From contig JACRPF010000018.1 of assembly GCA_016214035.1 (NCBI GenBank), positions 1 through 64,000 on the forward strand: a stretch of DNA of 64,000 bases. Reading direction: 5' to 3'. Position numbers and translations under genes: made by a program. Positions within the stretch are counted from its first letter, which is position 1. Each line of letters begins with the position of its first letter. The DNA comes from Spirochaetota bacterium (GTDB taxonomy: Bacteria; Spirochaetota; Brachyspiria; Brachyspirales; JACRPF01). The notes beneath the pieces were generated by a model. The model searched no databases and was not told where the DNA came from. It saw nothing but the letters and a program-made list of their open reading frames with translations. This document shows positions 55,401 through 63,685 of the stretch, one piece after another.

Positions 55401-55435
55401 GCATCAGACAGACACGGCTTGTGATCGAACAGTAA
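52427..55435 (+). CDS. GH106-like glycoside hydrolase (putative alpha-L-rhamnosidase), cytoplasmic
   Basis: 1,002 residues without a signal peptide. The catalytic region has RGTDFWMLNDRL, VSFIARTYIGLKSDYPG, SVWVDEPSYG and a long barrel up to about 430. KPVRDVLVLHPMESAFCEYRG is the start of the domain that follows the barrel in GH106-like enzymes. The C-terminal jelly-roll at about 850-960 (VYVNGKRAGDLLWTPYKAPL and NELEIRITNTLRNVLGPWH) is typical of these and GH2 enzymes. The activity is therefore probably release of terminal rhamnose or a similar deoxy-hexose from imported oligosaccharides. Family placement is from pattern memory. It starts three bases after the previous stop. Confidence 0.7.
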   Translation: MLDMKSFRNPPDSCRGTDFWMLNDRLEPDELRRQMRTMREQGVVSFIARTYIGLKSDYPGEDFMDKMSVIIDEARALKMTVFLQAGYMPEAVLGLPPEFALGDVRVFAKGEGSDKGELIVNRGQHDYRLLNSRTILDMLNPDAVKFYILQSYENMWKRFRDDFGTTVQSVWVDEPSYGHVSMPWTGRLPAAYRSLWGSDFPMDKIHLLFEDGEGSATLRHHYWRTILELLKTAYFTEIRDWCRNHNLKFSGHLMAEDKMESQIKTTCFTMPYYKFFDIPGIDYLTAEMNWRYGEITSNDGSLDDMWAYGRIVTPLQCSSAAHQAGKEQILCEMYGVSTENLSLRDQRHMFDSFAALGINHRSVHGIFYSLRGRGKRAYPPHISDYQPYWPQYHLLTDALARETWFVRQGKPVRDVLVLHPMESAFCEYRGPGVCPTGNDVVRIRDRNFLRLMRDLTGMKCNVELGDEDTIADTGDVRGDRLVIGEMQYRTVVIADMRTIRESTLKILERFAANGGTILVSGEMPEMIDGNTTDAAANRLLKLSSLQRTRDLQDLLHRLASIKSAYRYESDENFVYIHYRETGSDKLFFICNTDCREGHDGTIIVDGDFSAAMLNCEDGSGNELACSCTDGTTRIPLHITEGSSVMIQLTPSKSSAQIRPARNISQLLPSAWTVERHDPNVLLLEFASYRKGDETYSNSYPILAIQDILSRENYNGDISLRYTFTSDIAVAGTRLALESPELQQLTLDGKAVSNKSSGRYLAQAFELLQLPDLAAGEHVLEIRRHFEPLKKALSGVTSLFENLPGVELEPILLLVEYAVTSVTEPGISGCVRLAPRFTITAETKTAHQELVSEGYPFYAGTISLKQTFHLDKNDAKRTLYIEAEGFNACVGTVYVNGKRAGDLLWTPYKAPLTGLVREGANELEIRITNTLRNVLGPWHRPAGEIGACWAGYEYPNQPWLGVMEHGKQVSDWHERRVPDRHGWTESYLLLPFGIRQTRLVIEQ

Positions 55436-55472
55436 TGCGGCTGATGATCGTTTTAAATTACCAGGAGAAAAT

Positions 55473-57938
55473 ATGAGCTATCTCGGAAGACAGATCAACG
55501 ATGTTACTCTGGAATTGAGCCTGCGTCCGTTCACTGACACAACGGAAGCGGGCATCCGCGCGAAGGCGCGTGAGATCTGCATGCAGTGGTATCCGCTCAC
55601 CAAACACGCCGACCGCGTATCGCTCATGCTGTGGACATCCGACGGCTCGGAGATACTTGACTACAAAGGAAATCTCGATGAGGTCTTCGAATGGTCGTAC
55701 ACCATCGGCGTGGCTAATCCGCGCGTGGAAGTTCTTCCCGACAGCGACCCGAACAAGAAATGCATCCATCATACCACCTACACCTATATCGACAATCCAC
55801 CGAAGCATACCTACCGCTGGTATAAACGCTTTCTCGAGATCATCCGCGAAGTCTGTGGCGAAGTATCGGGAAAGCCGGTGCGCCTCGTCGCCACGTTCGA
55901 TCCGGGCCCCGAGTTCGCGAAATCGAAATTCAAGTATGAAAAACACCCCGAGATCTGTCTCGGCGGTACAATGGGAAAAGCGAGCTTCGTCGTATGCTAC
56001 TCCACACTGCATGCCGACAAAGGCGCATACGCCGGATATCCGGACGGCATTCCTGAAGGAACACTGTTCGGCGAATTCCTCGGGCGCCAGAGCAAATATT
56101 TCCTCAAGGACATGGGATTCGACTCGCTGTGGCTGTCGAACGGCTTCGGTTTCGGCATGGAGACCTGGGGCATGTACGGCGCGGTGTTCAACGGAAAAGA
56201 GTTCAGTCCTGCAAAAGCGAACGACGTAAAAAAAATAAGTCTCGATTTCTGGACGAGTTTCCGCAAAGAATGCCCCGACATACCGCTCAGAACGCGGGGC
56301 ACCAACCAGACAACGGGACGCGATCTTGCAAGCGACGGCGTACCGCTCCGTGAAATTTACCGCGGCGGTTTCAATCTCGAGCCGCCGCCGAACTCGCCGT
56401 GGGCAGCGCTCAACGGCGACTTCGGCCTTGAACTCGCCGGATGGATGTCGCATATCGCCGAGATTCCGGGAACGACATACCCCTACCGTTTTTATACGCA
56501 CGACCTTTGGTTCCTCAACAGTCCGTGGATAGACCGCTACGGCCGTGAGCCGCACGATATTTTCCTGCCGCTTTCCATTGCGCGTATCGACGGTGCCGGG
56601 AAGATGTCGCTGCCAACCGATATCAATTTTCTTTCCATCGACGGCACACATGGAGAAACGCCGGATCTCGTCCCCAATGAAGTCATACCGCATGTGCTCA
56701 ACTGCATCGGCACATCACCGGACGCACCGGGTCTCTGCACATGGCTCTACCCGTTCGACGAATATCACGACATGGCGTATAACGGCACGCGCATCGGCGA
56801 GGTGTTCTTCGGCGACTGGTTCATACGCACCGCCATCGGCAACGGCTTCCCGATGAATACCGTCATAAGCACAAAAAATTACCGCACCGCAGTGAAAAGC
56901 AATCCGAAACTATTCAGCGGAACGATACTTGTAACACCGGTGCCGTCGGATGCCGGAATTGCCGGAGAGCTCCTCGCCCATCTTGCAGCCGGCGGACGGC
57001 TTATGCTGTACGGCCCCACCGAACATGCCGACAAGCGCATCCTCGCGGCGCTCAATCTCATGAATGATGAACCCGTTTCCGGCGAATTGACGGCGGAATA
57101 CGATATCCCGCCCGATATCCTTACTGAAAAGAAGTTCCCGAAAAAAGTTCGCCACAACGAACTCTCGTCAGGCGGCGGCATTCACACGGTACTTTCAGAC
57201 AAAAAAGACAAAGCCACGACAGTCACCGCTCAGGCCGTATCGACGAAAGGCAAAAAACGTGTCATCGCGCTTAGCAGGAAAGCCCCTGCGTGGAACGGCG
57301 GTATTTTAACCTGGGTACGTGGTTCGAACTCCTTCACGTTGCCCGAATTCAAAGGCGCCCATCTGCCTGAAATGCTCGATCAGAACGAATATTTCTATCC
57401 CGAGCTCCTCATGAGAACCATGCTCGCATCGTTCGGCGTACGGACCGCCGTCGTCAAACGCGAGAACGCGCAGAAAAATCCGGTACTCGTGGTCTCGCGT
57501 CACAGAAACGCATTCTACTTCGGCGGATATTCGCCCGATGTCACCGTATCGCAGCTGTTCCGTCTGCCGGAAGGCGCACCAATACTCAACGGTCTGACAA
57601 CGCGCATCATCAACGGCCAATCCTCGTATCATATGTCCACCGCATGGCGGCGTGAATGCCGTGTGCTCATCGATCAGAAAACGGATTCAGACGTATCTTG
57701 CAATGAACAGTGCTCGGGAATGGTCGGTGTCACCCGGCGTGTGCGGCTGCGCGGAATGAAAAACGCAACCATCAGATTCTTCGCCGAGCCGGGCACCGAG
57801 GACCGGGTATCATTCCTGAAAAATCCGCGCGATCCGTTTCTGAAAGGCGATTTCGTGAAGCCGAGACGCGAACAGACAGGCAACGGTGTATGTCTGACGA
57901 TTGACGATGTCAGCGACGATTTGCTCATATCCTGGTGA
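55473..57938 (+). CDS. Unrecognised 821-aa enzyme-like protein, probable clan-A glycoside hydrolase
   Basis: I do not recognise a named family. No signal peptide. The first 450 residues look like a TIM barrel with DVTLELSLRPFTD, VRLVATFDPGPEFAKS, FDSLWLSNGFGFGMETWGMYG, RTRGTNQTTGRDL and YPYRFYTHDLWFLNSPW. Asp and Glu candidates lie in WMSHIAEIPG and in FDEYHDM. Residues about 480-560 hold a Rossmann/GATase-like domain (GTILVTPVPSDAGIAGELLAHLAAGGRLMLYGP), the layout of GH42 second domains. A beta-rich end follows. AGGAGA lies before the ATG. Position between two hydrolases implies action on the same glycan, inside the cell. Confidence 0.6.
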   Translation: MSYLGRQINDVTLELSLRPFTDTTEAGIRAKAREICMQWYPLTKHADRVSLMLWTSDGSEILDYKGNLDEVFEWSYTIGVANPRVEVLPDSDPNKKCIHHTTYTYIDNPPKHTYRWYKRFLEIIREVCGEVSGKPVRLVATFDPGPEFAKSKFKYEKHPEICLGGTMGKASFVVCYSTLHADKGAYAGYPDGIPEGTLFGEFLGRQSKYFLKDMGFDSLWLSNGFGFGMETWGMYGAVFNGKEFSPAKANDVKKISLDFWTSFRKECPDIPLRTRGTNQTTGRDLASDGVPLREIYRGGFNLEPPPNSPWAALNGDFGLELAGWMSHIAEIPGTTYPYRFYTHDLWFLNSPWIDRYGREPHDIFLPLSIARIDGAGKMSLPTDINFLSIDGTHGETPDLVPNEVIPHVLNCIGTSPDAPGLCTWLYPFDEYHDMAYNGTRIGEVFFGDWFIRTAIGNGFPMNTVISTKNYRTAVKSNPKLFSGTILVTPVPSDAGIAGELLAHLAAGGRLMLYGPTEHADKRILAALNLMNDEPVSGELTAEYDIPPDILTEKKFPKKVRHNELSSGGGIHTVLSDKKDKATTVTAQAVSTKGKKRVIALSRKAPAWNGGILTWVRGSNSFTLPEFKGAHLPEMLDQNEYFYPELLMRTMLASFGVRTAVVKRENAQKNPVLVVSRHRNAFYFGGYSPDVTVSQLFRLPEGAPILNGLTTRIINGQSSYHMSTAWRRECRVLIDQKTDSDVSCNEQCSGMVGVTRRVRLRGMKNATIRFFAEPGTEDRVSFLKNPRDPFLKGDFVKPRREQTGNGVCLTIDDVSDDLLISW

Positions 57939-57959
57939 TAATAGTAACGCGAGGTGCGC

Positions 57960-60900
57960 ATGAAACGACACAGCATATTCTGTATAGCGGGCGCACTGTC
58001 GCTTGCACTGTCATTCCTGTACGCCGGTGAATTACCGGTGGAAAACGCAGATTTTGAAACGGCGATTACCGTCGGCGACAAACGGATGCCTGCTTTATGG
58101 AATGTCAGTAAATGGGGCGGCAGTGCCGCCGGAGAGCTTGGCATCGTTGAAGGATCCGCTGCCAGCGGCAATTTCGCGCTCAGCATCACGCCGTCGGCAA
58201 GCGGAGGCATCGGTTTTTCATCACGCGAGATTGCGCTCCCGAAAGAGTTCACCTCGGTGGTGCTCACGCTCCGTGTAAAAGCAGTTGACCTTGTCAAGAA
58301 TACGCCATGGGCTTTCATAAGCTGGCATAAGAACGGAAAATTCATCAACAAAAAAGAGGTGTCATTCGGCACGCTGACCGGCGGTGAATGGAAACAGATG
58401 AAACTTACCGTCGACCGTGCGGAGATCCCGGCAGAGGCGAATTCCTTCTATATCAATCTCGCCGCGTTCGGCAATGAATCCGGAAGCGGGTCGATACTCT
58501 ATGACGCTGTAGCGCTTGCAAGTACCGTCCCCGACAGCGCGCCGGCCGCTGCAAGTCCTGAATCACTCGTCCCAAACGCGGGATTCGAATCGGCATCGGA
58601 CGACGCGGCGTATGCATATCCGCAGCCTTCGCAATGGGTGATAACGCGCTGGACGGCGAAGAACGATACGAAAGACATCGGCGTCACATCAGATGAAGCG
58701 TCATCCGGGAAACGATCGCTCGCCATACGCGCTACCGAACTCGGCGGTGTGGGTTATTCCTCCCCGGCGATACCGATACCCGACAACTTTAAATTCTTCA
58801 CCGCCGATATCGCCATCAAAGCGTCGCAGGACTGCGGCGCAGTACCGTGGGTGTTCATCGCCTGGTATCGCGGCGGACAGTTTCTCGGCAGAAGTGATCT
58901 GCCTGCGGCCGCTGCAAAAGGAGCATGGCAGACGGTCTCGGTGGAAGTATCACGTTCAGAAATCCCCAAAGATGCCGACAGTTTCCGCATCAACTGCGCC
59001 GTGAACGGCATGACGAAACCTTCAGGCACCATCTTTTTTGACGACGCGCGCGTGGCCGTAAGCCGCTTCCGGAAGAATTTCAGACTCACCGCAAGCGCTC
59101 CGTACGGCTGGTTCGAGGGCGCGCCGGTGCGTTTCACCTGCGAGGACGCGCCGGGCAACATCATGGCGGTCAAGGGAACTATTTTCGATACGCTCGGAAC
59201 AAGGATCGCCGAGGTATCGGTACCGCGCGAGAAGTTCCTGAAAGACGGCTGGACATGGACAGCGCCGTCACCCGGTTATTATGAGATCGTGTTCGAGTAT
59301 TCCGACAACGGCATGATGAAACCCGTCACCCGGAGCTTCAACATGCGGAGCAAAAGCGGCGCGAAGAACTTCGATCGCGACCGTTATTCGGTTGCCGTGG
59401 TGAAAAAAAGAGCGAGCACCGCGCGGTCGGATCAATTCGGCTTCGACCATCAGAGCGACAGTGAAACGGCATTACGGCTGGCGGAAACGCTCGGACTCGG
59501 TTATGTGCGGATGTGGGTAAACTGGGGCTATCACTGGAAAAAAAGCCTTATCATCAATCCGTCGAAGGGAGTATTCAACTGGGAACCGATAGACCGTGAA
59601 ATGGAAAAGATGCAGCGCTATGGTTTCCGCAACAATATATTCACGATTTTCGGTACACCGTCGTGGGCATCGCCGTATCCGGACGCCAACGAGATAGACA
59701 TACACGTACCGCGTTATTCGGTATGGCTTCCCCGGGACATTTCATCATGGACCGATTTCGTAAGCGCGCTTGTGGGACGATATCAGGACCGCATCGTGAA
59801 CTGGGAACTGTGGAACGAACCGCATCTCCCCACCGGAAGCATCTACTGGCGTGACACCACCGCCAATTATGTGAAACTCGTGAAAAGCGGCTACGAGACC
59901 ATCAAGTCTCTGCAGCCGAATTCAATTGTGTGGCTCGGAGGTCAGGGCGGAAGAAGATATATTCCATTCTACAAAGAGTTCCTGTCCGAAGGCGGTTTCC
60001 CGTACTACGACGTGCTTGCAATGCACGGGAGTTTCCCCGAAGCAAAGCTTTTCTGGGAATTGGAACAGCAGCGCGGCCTCACGCCGAAACCGTGGGGTTC
60101 CACCGAATGGCATGCGGTGCTCATCAACATGTCGATAGCGGGCAATAAACTGTCTACCGAAGCCGAACTCGGACGACGCATGATGACCGATATTCTTCAG
60201 CAGCTGAAATACGGCGCACAGCGCATCGCGCTTTTCGAGATACTGAACCTCGACGAAAAGGAAACGCTTTCCTACGCAAGTGCCAACGGCATCTTCACGC
60301 ATACGTCGGGGATGTTCCGTCAGCGCCCGGAGATTGAGCCCCGCTTCGCCGGCGTCATCATCAGAAACTTCCTCGACCGCATTGATACGCGTATCGGTTT
60401 TGTACGCGAATACGATCTCGGTACACAGAAGGCGGTACTCCTCACCAACGGCGGCAAACCGTTCCTCGTCGTCTGGAACGAGGGAACTGAAACGGCTGCG
60501 CTTGATGCACGGTTGGCAAAAGCGATTCCCGCATCGGCTGCAGCAGTTTCCTGGGAAGGTAAACCGTGGAACGACCGCATGCTCGATGCAACCGCCATGT
60601 ATTACATCACCGGCATCGAAGAAAAAGCGCTTGCAGCGATAGACGCCCCGGCATCGGCCCTTCTCTATCCCATTGAACGGAAAAAAATTGTCGGCGATGC
60701 GAATGCGCTGAAAGGCGTGCTCTCACCGGCTCCGCTCTTCGATGATGTGAACGGATCCGTCAATCCCGCTGTCGCGTGGAACACAAGCGGCTGGGTGTTT
60801 AAAAGTACCGGTAATGCCGGACGTCCGGAAGGATTCAAAGCCCGCTTCGCGTCGTACTGCAGTGCGTCGGGCATCGATCTCGTCGTTGAGGTAAGCGACC

Positions 60901-61337
60901 GCGTCTTCGTGCAGAACGAAAAACCGGGTTTCGCCTATAACGGCGACTGTGTTCAGTTTGCGCTCGATGCGGCATATTCCGGTGCGAACGGAGACCAGAC
61001 CGAGATGTCAGTTGCGCTTTCACCGGACGGCGTGATAATCTGGAAACACATGGCGTCGGCAATCGGCGGCGATATCCCGCAGAACTGGACCGGCGCGGGC
61101 CGGGCAGTGAAGTATGCGAAAGCCGCCGTAGAAAAAAGCGACGGCCGCATGGTCTATAAAATACACGCCGACTGGAGCGAGTTCTATCCGTTCGTATATG
61201 ACCCGAAAAAACCGGTACGACTGTCAGTACTGGTTAATAACAACAACGGAAATGGACGTATCGGCTGGCTTGAATGGGGCGGCGGCATCGGCGAATCGAA
61301 AGATCCGTCACAGTTCGGAAAATTGGAATTGCGATGA
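57960..61337 (+). CDS. Secreted multidomain GH39-like glycoside hydrolase with tandem CBM4-like and CBM9
   Basis: 1,125 residues from the ATG at 57960 (GAGGTG at good spacing; a GTG two codons earlier is less likely). A signal peptide is followed by two similar CBM4-like domains at about 22-180 and 195-370, opening with VENADFETAI and VPNAGFESAS. A sandwich linker and a TIM barrel come next (about 480-800). WELWNEPHLPTGS near 620 and GSTEWHAVL near 713 supply the catalytic pair. A CBM9-like end covers about 915-1125 (CVQFALDAAYSGANGDQTEM). Barrel and CBM9 are paralogous to the 1,150-residue enzyme two genes upstream, but LamG is replaced by paired CBM4-like modules. Secreted. Confidence 0.82.
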   Translation: MKRHSIFCIAGALSLALSFLYAGELPVENADFETAITVGDKRMPALWNVSKWGGSAAGELGIVEGSAASGNFALSITPSASGGIGFSSREIALPKEFTSVVLTLRVKAVDLVKNTPWAFISWHKNGKFINKKEVSFGTLTGGEWKQMKLTVDRAEIPAEANSFYINLAAFGNESGSGSILYDAVALASTVPDSAPAAASPESLVPNAGFESASDDAAYAYPQPSQWVITRWTAKNDTKDIGVTSDEASSGKRSLAIRATELGGVGYSSPAIPIPDNFKFFTADIAIKASQDCGAVPWVFIAWYRGGQFLGRSDLPAAAAKGAWQTVSVEVSRSEIPKDADSFRINCAVNGMTKPSGTIFFDDARVAVSRFRKNFRLTASAPYGWFEGAPVRFTCEDAPGNIMAVKGTIFDTLGTRIAEVSVPREKFLKDGWTWTAPSPGYYEIVFEYSDNGMMKPVTRSFNMRSKSGAKNFDRDRYSVAVVKKRASTARSDQFGFDHQSDSETALRLAETLGLGYVRMWVNWGYHWKKSLIINPSKGVFNWEPIDREMEKMQRYGFRNNIFTIFGTPSWASPYPDANEIDIHVPRYSVWLPRDISSWTDFVSALVGRYQDRIVNWELWNEPHLPTGSIYWRDTTANYVKLVKSGYETIKSLQPNSIVWLGGQGGRRYIPFYKEFLSEGGFPYYDVLAMHGSFPEAKLFWELEQQRGLTPKPWGSTEWHAVLINMSIAGNKLSTEAELGRRMMTDILQQLKYGAQRIALFEILNLDEKETLSYASANGIFTHTSGMFRQRPEIEPRFAGVIIRNFLDRIDTRIGFVREYDLGTQKAVLLTNGGKPFLVVWNEGTETAALDARLAKAIPASAAAVSWEGKPWNDRMLDATAMYYITGIEEKALAAIDAPASALLYPIERKKIVGDANALKGVLSPAPLFDDVNGSVNPAVAWNTSGWVFKSTGNAGRPEGFKARFASYCSASGIDLVVEVSDRVFVQNEKPGFAYNGDCVQFALDAAYSGANGDQTEMSVALSPDGVIIWKHMASAIGGDIPQNWTGAGRAVKYAKAAVEKSDGRMVYKIHADWSEFYPFVYDPKKPVRLSVLVNNNNGNGRIGWLEWGGGIGESKDPSQFGKLELR

Positions 61338-61373
61338 ACGTCATCGGTATAATCATTATAAAGGATACATCAT

Positions 61374-62438
61374 ATGACACGATCGATATCTCTGCTCGCG
61401 CTCGTAACCGCATCACTTATGGCCGCTGACGTTTTCATTCCCGCCGACGACACTCGTTTATCGTATTCCGATTACGTCCGTATGGCATTTGTCCAGTCAC
61501 CGTCATCACCGGAGCTCAACATGGCTCGGTTCGACCGTATCGTGGACCCGGGCGCCAAGGGTTATCAGTGGGACAATCCCGGTACGCGGCTTCGCTTCCG
61601 CACCGATGCGGCGACTGTCACGGTGCAGCTCTATTATAACGAAAAGCATGTTTCAACTTCGGCGAGAAACCCTATCGGGCGATACAGCATCGACGGCAGA
61701 TCCGAAGACTCGTGGAAATTCACCAGTGTTCAGACAAAAACCGTTCGAACACCTGAAACACTGCTGCTCACCATCACCGCGCCATCATCCGGTATGCACG
61801 ATTATGACATCATCATGCCGTACGGCGATTCGGTGTCGGTACTCGGCGTCACAACAGTTGACAGCGCCCGTTTTGAAACGCCGCCGGCGCGCCCCGCAAA
61901 GCGGCTCGTAGCATACGGGGATTCCATAACACACGGTTTTACCGCCAGCGAAGTAACGAAGTCTTATGCGTATCTCTTCGCACAGAAAAAGAACTGGCAG
62001 ATCGTCAACATGGGCATCGGGGGGCGGAGCGCTTCACCGAACGAAGGCACGCTCGTTGGACAGCAGAACGGCGATGTAGTAAGCATACTCATCGGAGTCA
62101 ACGACTGGCAGGGAGGACGATCTATCGCGTCGTTCAAAGTGAATATCGAAGGATTCCTGAAAAACCTCCGTACCGCACAGCCGTTGGTTCCGCTTGTCAT
62201 CATCACGCCGCTCTGGGTACCGGCGTCGTGGAAACCGGCGTCGGCAAAACTTGATCTTGAGGAATATCGCGCGGCGCTTCGTGAAATAGTGACGGCACTG
62301 AACGATACCAACATTAAACTTGTCGACGGAACAGCGCTCATCGATCATGACGATAAATATTTCGACAAGGTGGCGGTGCATCCGAACGATGACGGTTTCG
62401 CGATGATGGCTGAACGGCTGGCCGCCGCGGTGGAATGA
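61374..62438 (+). CDS. Secreted SGNH-hydrolase, CE2/CE3-like carbohydrate esterase
   Basis: 354 residues with a signal peptide (MTRSISLLALVTASLMA). An N-terminal jelly-roll (about 25-155, RFDRIVDPGAKGYQWDNPG) resembles the accessory domain of CE2-type acetyl esterases. The SGNH core follows: block I YGDSITHG with the nucleophile Ser near 186, block II GIGGRS, block III IGVND, and block V VHPNDDG with the catalytic Asp-x-x-His arrangement altered to His-Pro-Asn. It likely removes acetyl groups from polysaccharide, making it accessible to the neighbouring hydrolases. AAAGGA precedes the ATG; 36 bases after the previous gene. Confidence 0.85.
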   Translation: MTRSISLLALVTASLMAADVFIPADDTRLSYSDYVRMAFVQSPSSPELNMARFDRIVDPGAKGYQWDNPGTRLRFRTDAATVTVQLYYNEKHVSTSARNPIGRYSIDGRSEDSWKFTSVQTKTVRTPETLLLTITAPSSGMHDYDIIMPYGDSVSVLGVTTVDSARFETPPARPAKRLVAYGDSITHGFTASEVTKSYAYLFAQKKNWQIVNMGIGGRSASPNEGTLVGQQNGDVVSILIGVNDWQGGRSIASFKVNIEGFLKNLRTAQPLVPLVIITPLWVPASWKPASAKLDLEEYRAALREIVTALNDTNIKLVDGTALIDHDDKYFDKVAVHPNDDGFAMMAERLAAAVE

Positions 62439-62485
62439 GCTTTACTTAACGAAGACGATACTCCCCTACCACACAAGGAGCGTTT

Positions 62486-63610
62486 ATGGCACAGCATTCC
62501 CGCCCGGATATCGTATCGGTGTATTATCCGCACTGGCACACCTACGATCACGGTATTTCATGGAAAGGTGAAGGCTGGACGGAATGGGAAGGTGTCAAAA
62601 GTGCCGTCCCGCGTTTTGAAGGACATCTTCAGCCCAAAAAACCCGTCTGGGGATATTTTGATGAAAGCGATCCGCTGTGGGCCGGACGCGAAATCGATCT
62701 TGCCGCGGATCACGGAATCGATGTGTTCATGTATTGCTGGTACTGGTACAGCGGCGTCAGAAATATGGAGGAGGCTCTTGAAAACGGTTTTCTGAAATCA
62801 TCGAACCGCTCGCGTATGAAATTCGCGCTCATGTGGGCAAATCACGACAGGAGAGATCAGTTCTGTCCCGAATTCGGCGTACCGAGAACCGTATGGCTTC
62901 CGTCGCGTCATTCCGAACGCGATCTGTTCCGTGTCATCGATTACTGCACCGAACATTATTTCAGCCAGCCGAATTACTGGCGCATCGACAACCGTCTTTT
63001 TTTCAGCATATTCGACCCGACGCATTTCATCAACGATCTCGGCGGAGCGGACAACACACGCCGCCTATTCGAAACCATCGACAGACATCTCGAGCGGCTG
63101 GGACAACCGTCCATGCATTGGAGCGCCATGGCGACAAGTCCCGCGGCGGCTCAACTCGCAGCTCAGGCGGGTTTTCACAGCACGGGCACGTACAATATAG
63201 CATCAGCCGGTAAAAGCAGACCCGATTTCACCGAACGGTATGAAGACGTCATGGAGATGCATCGTCTGCGCTGGCAGCAGCTCTCCTCAGAAAAACTGCC
63301 CTACTTTCCGGTCGTATCCATGGGCTGGGACCCGTCCCCGCGTTGCCGCGCTGACGTGTCATGGCCGTTTCAGCGCAATGAATATCCATATTCGCCGGTG
63401 GTTATCGGAAACACCCCCGAGCGATATGAGGAACTCCTTCGTGATGCCGCACGCCACCTCGCACAGGCGCCGCATTCGCCGCGCGCCGTCATGCTCTACG
63501 CATGGAATGAATGGACCGAAGGCGGTTATCTATTACCCGAAGAACGCTGCGGTACCGCATACCTCGATGCGATTAAGAAAATATTCGGGACGTCCGCCGC
63601 ACCCGCATAA
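62486..63610 (+). CDS. WbsX / GH99-like domain protein
   Basis: 374 residues without a signal peptide. The family signatures are clear: VSVYYPHWHTYDH, GEGWTEWEGVKSAVPRFEGH, HGIDVFMYCWYWYSG, FALMWANHD and the closing NEWTEGGYLLPEE. WbsX-type proteins are found in polysaccharide loci and in degradation loci of PVC and Bacteroidota species, where they are related to GH99 endo-mannosidases. WNEWTEG holds two candidate catalytic acids. It is probably an intracellular glycan-processing enzyme here, given its neighbours. AAGGAG precedes the ATG. Last gene of the carbohydrate block. Confidence 0.85.
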   Translation: MAQHSRPDIVSVYYPHWHTYDHGISWKGEGWTEWEGVKSAVPRFEGHLQPKKPVWGYFDESDPLWAGREIDLAADHGIDVFMYCWYWYSGVRNMEEALENGFLKSSNRSRMKFALMWANHDRRDQFCPEFGVPRTVWLPSRHSERDLFRVIDYCTEHYFSQPNYWRIDNRLFFSIFDPTHFINDLGGADNTRRLFETIDRHLERLGQPSMHWSAMATSPAAAQLAAQAGFHSTGTYNIASAGKSRPDFTERYEDVMEMHRLRWQQLSSEKLPYFPVVSMGWDPSPRCRADVSWPFQRNEYPYSPVVIGNTPERYEELLRDAARHLAQAPHSPRAVMLYAWNEWTEGGYLLPEERCGTAYLDAIKKIFGTSAAPA

Positions 63611-63685
63611 ACATCATTTCATTGCATTTTTCATCGATTGCTGTACTATTCCCGCGTAGTAGAACCCGCCTCTGAGGAATATGAC

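Noticed and set aside
55458-56693. 411-codon minus-strand frame
   Set aside because: It is antisense to the 821-residue gene, which has a ribosome site, better codon pattern and operon context. The minus frame reads as a composition shadow.
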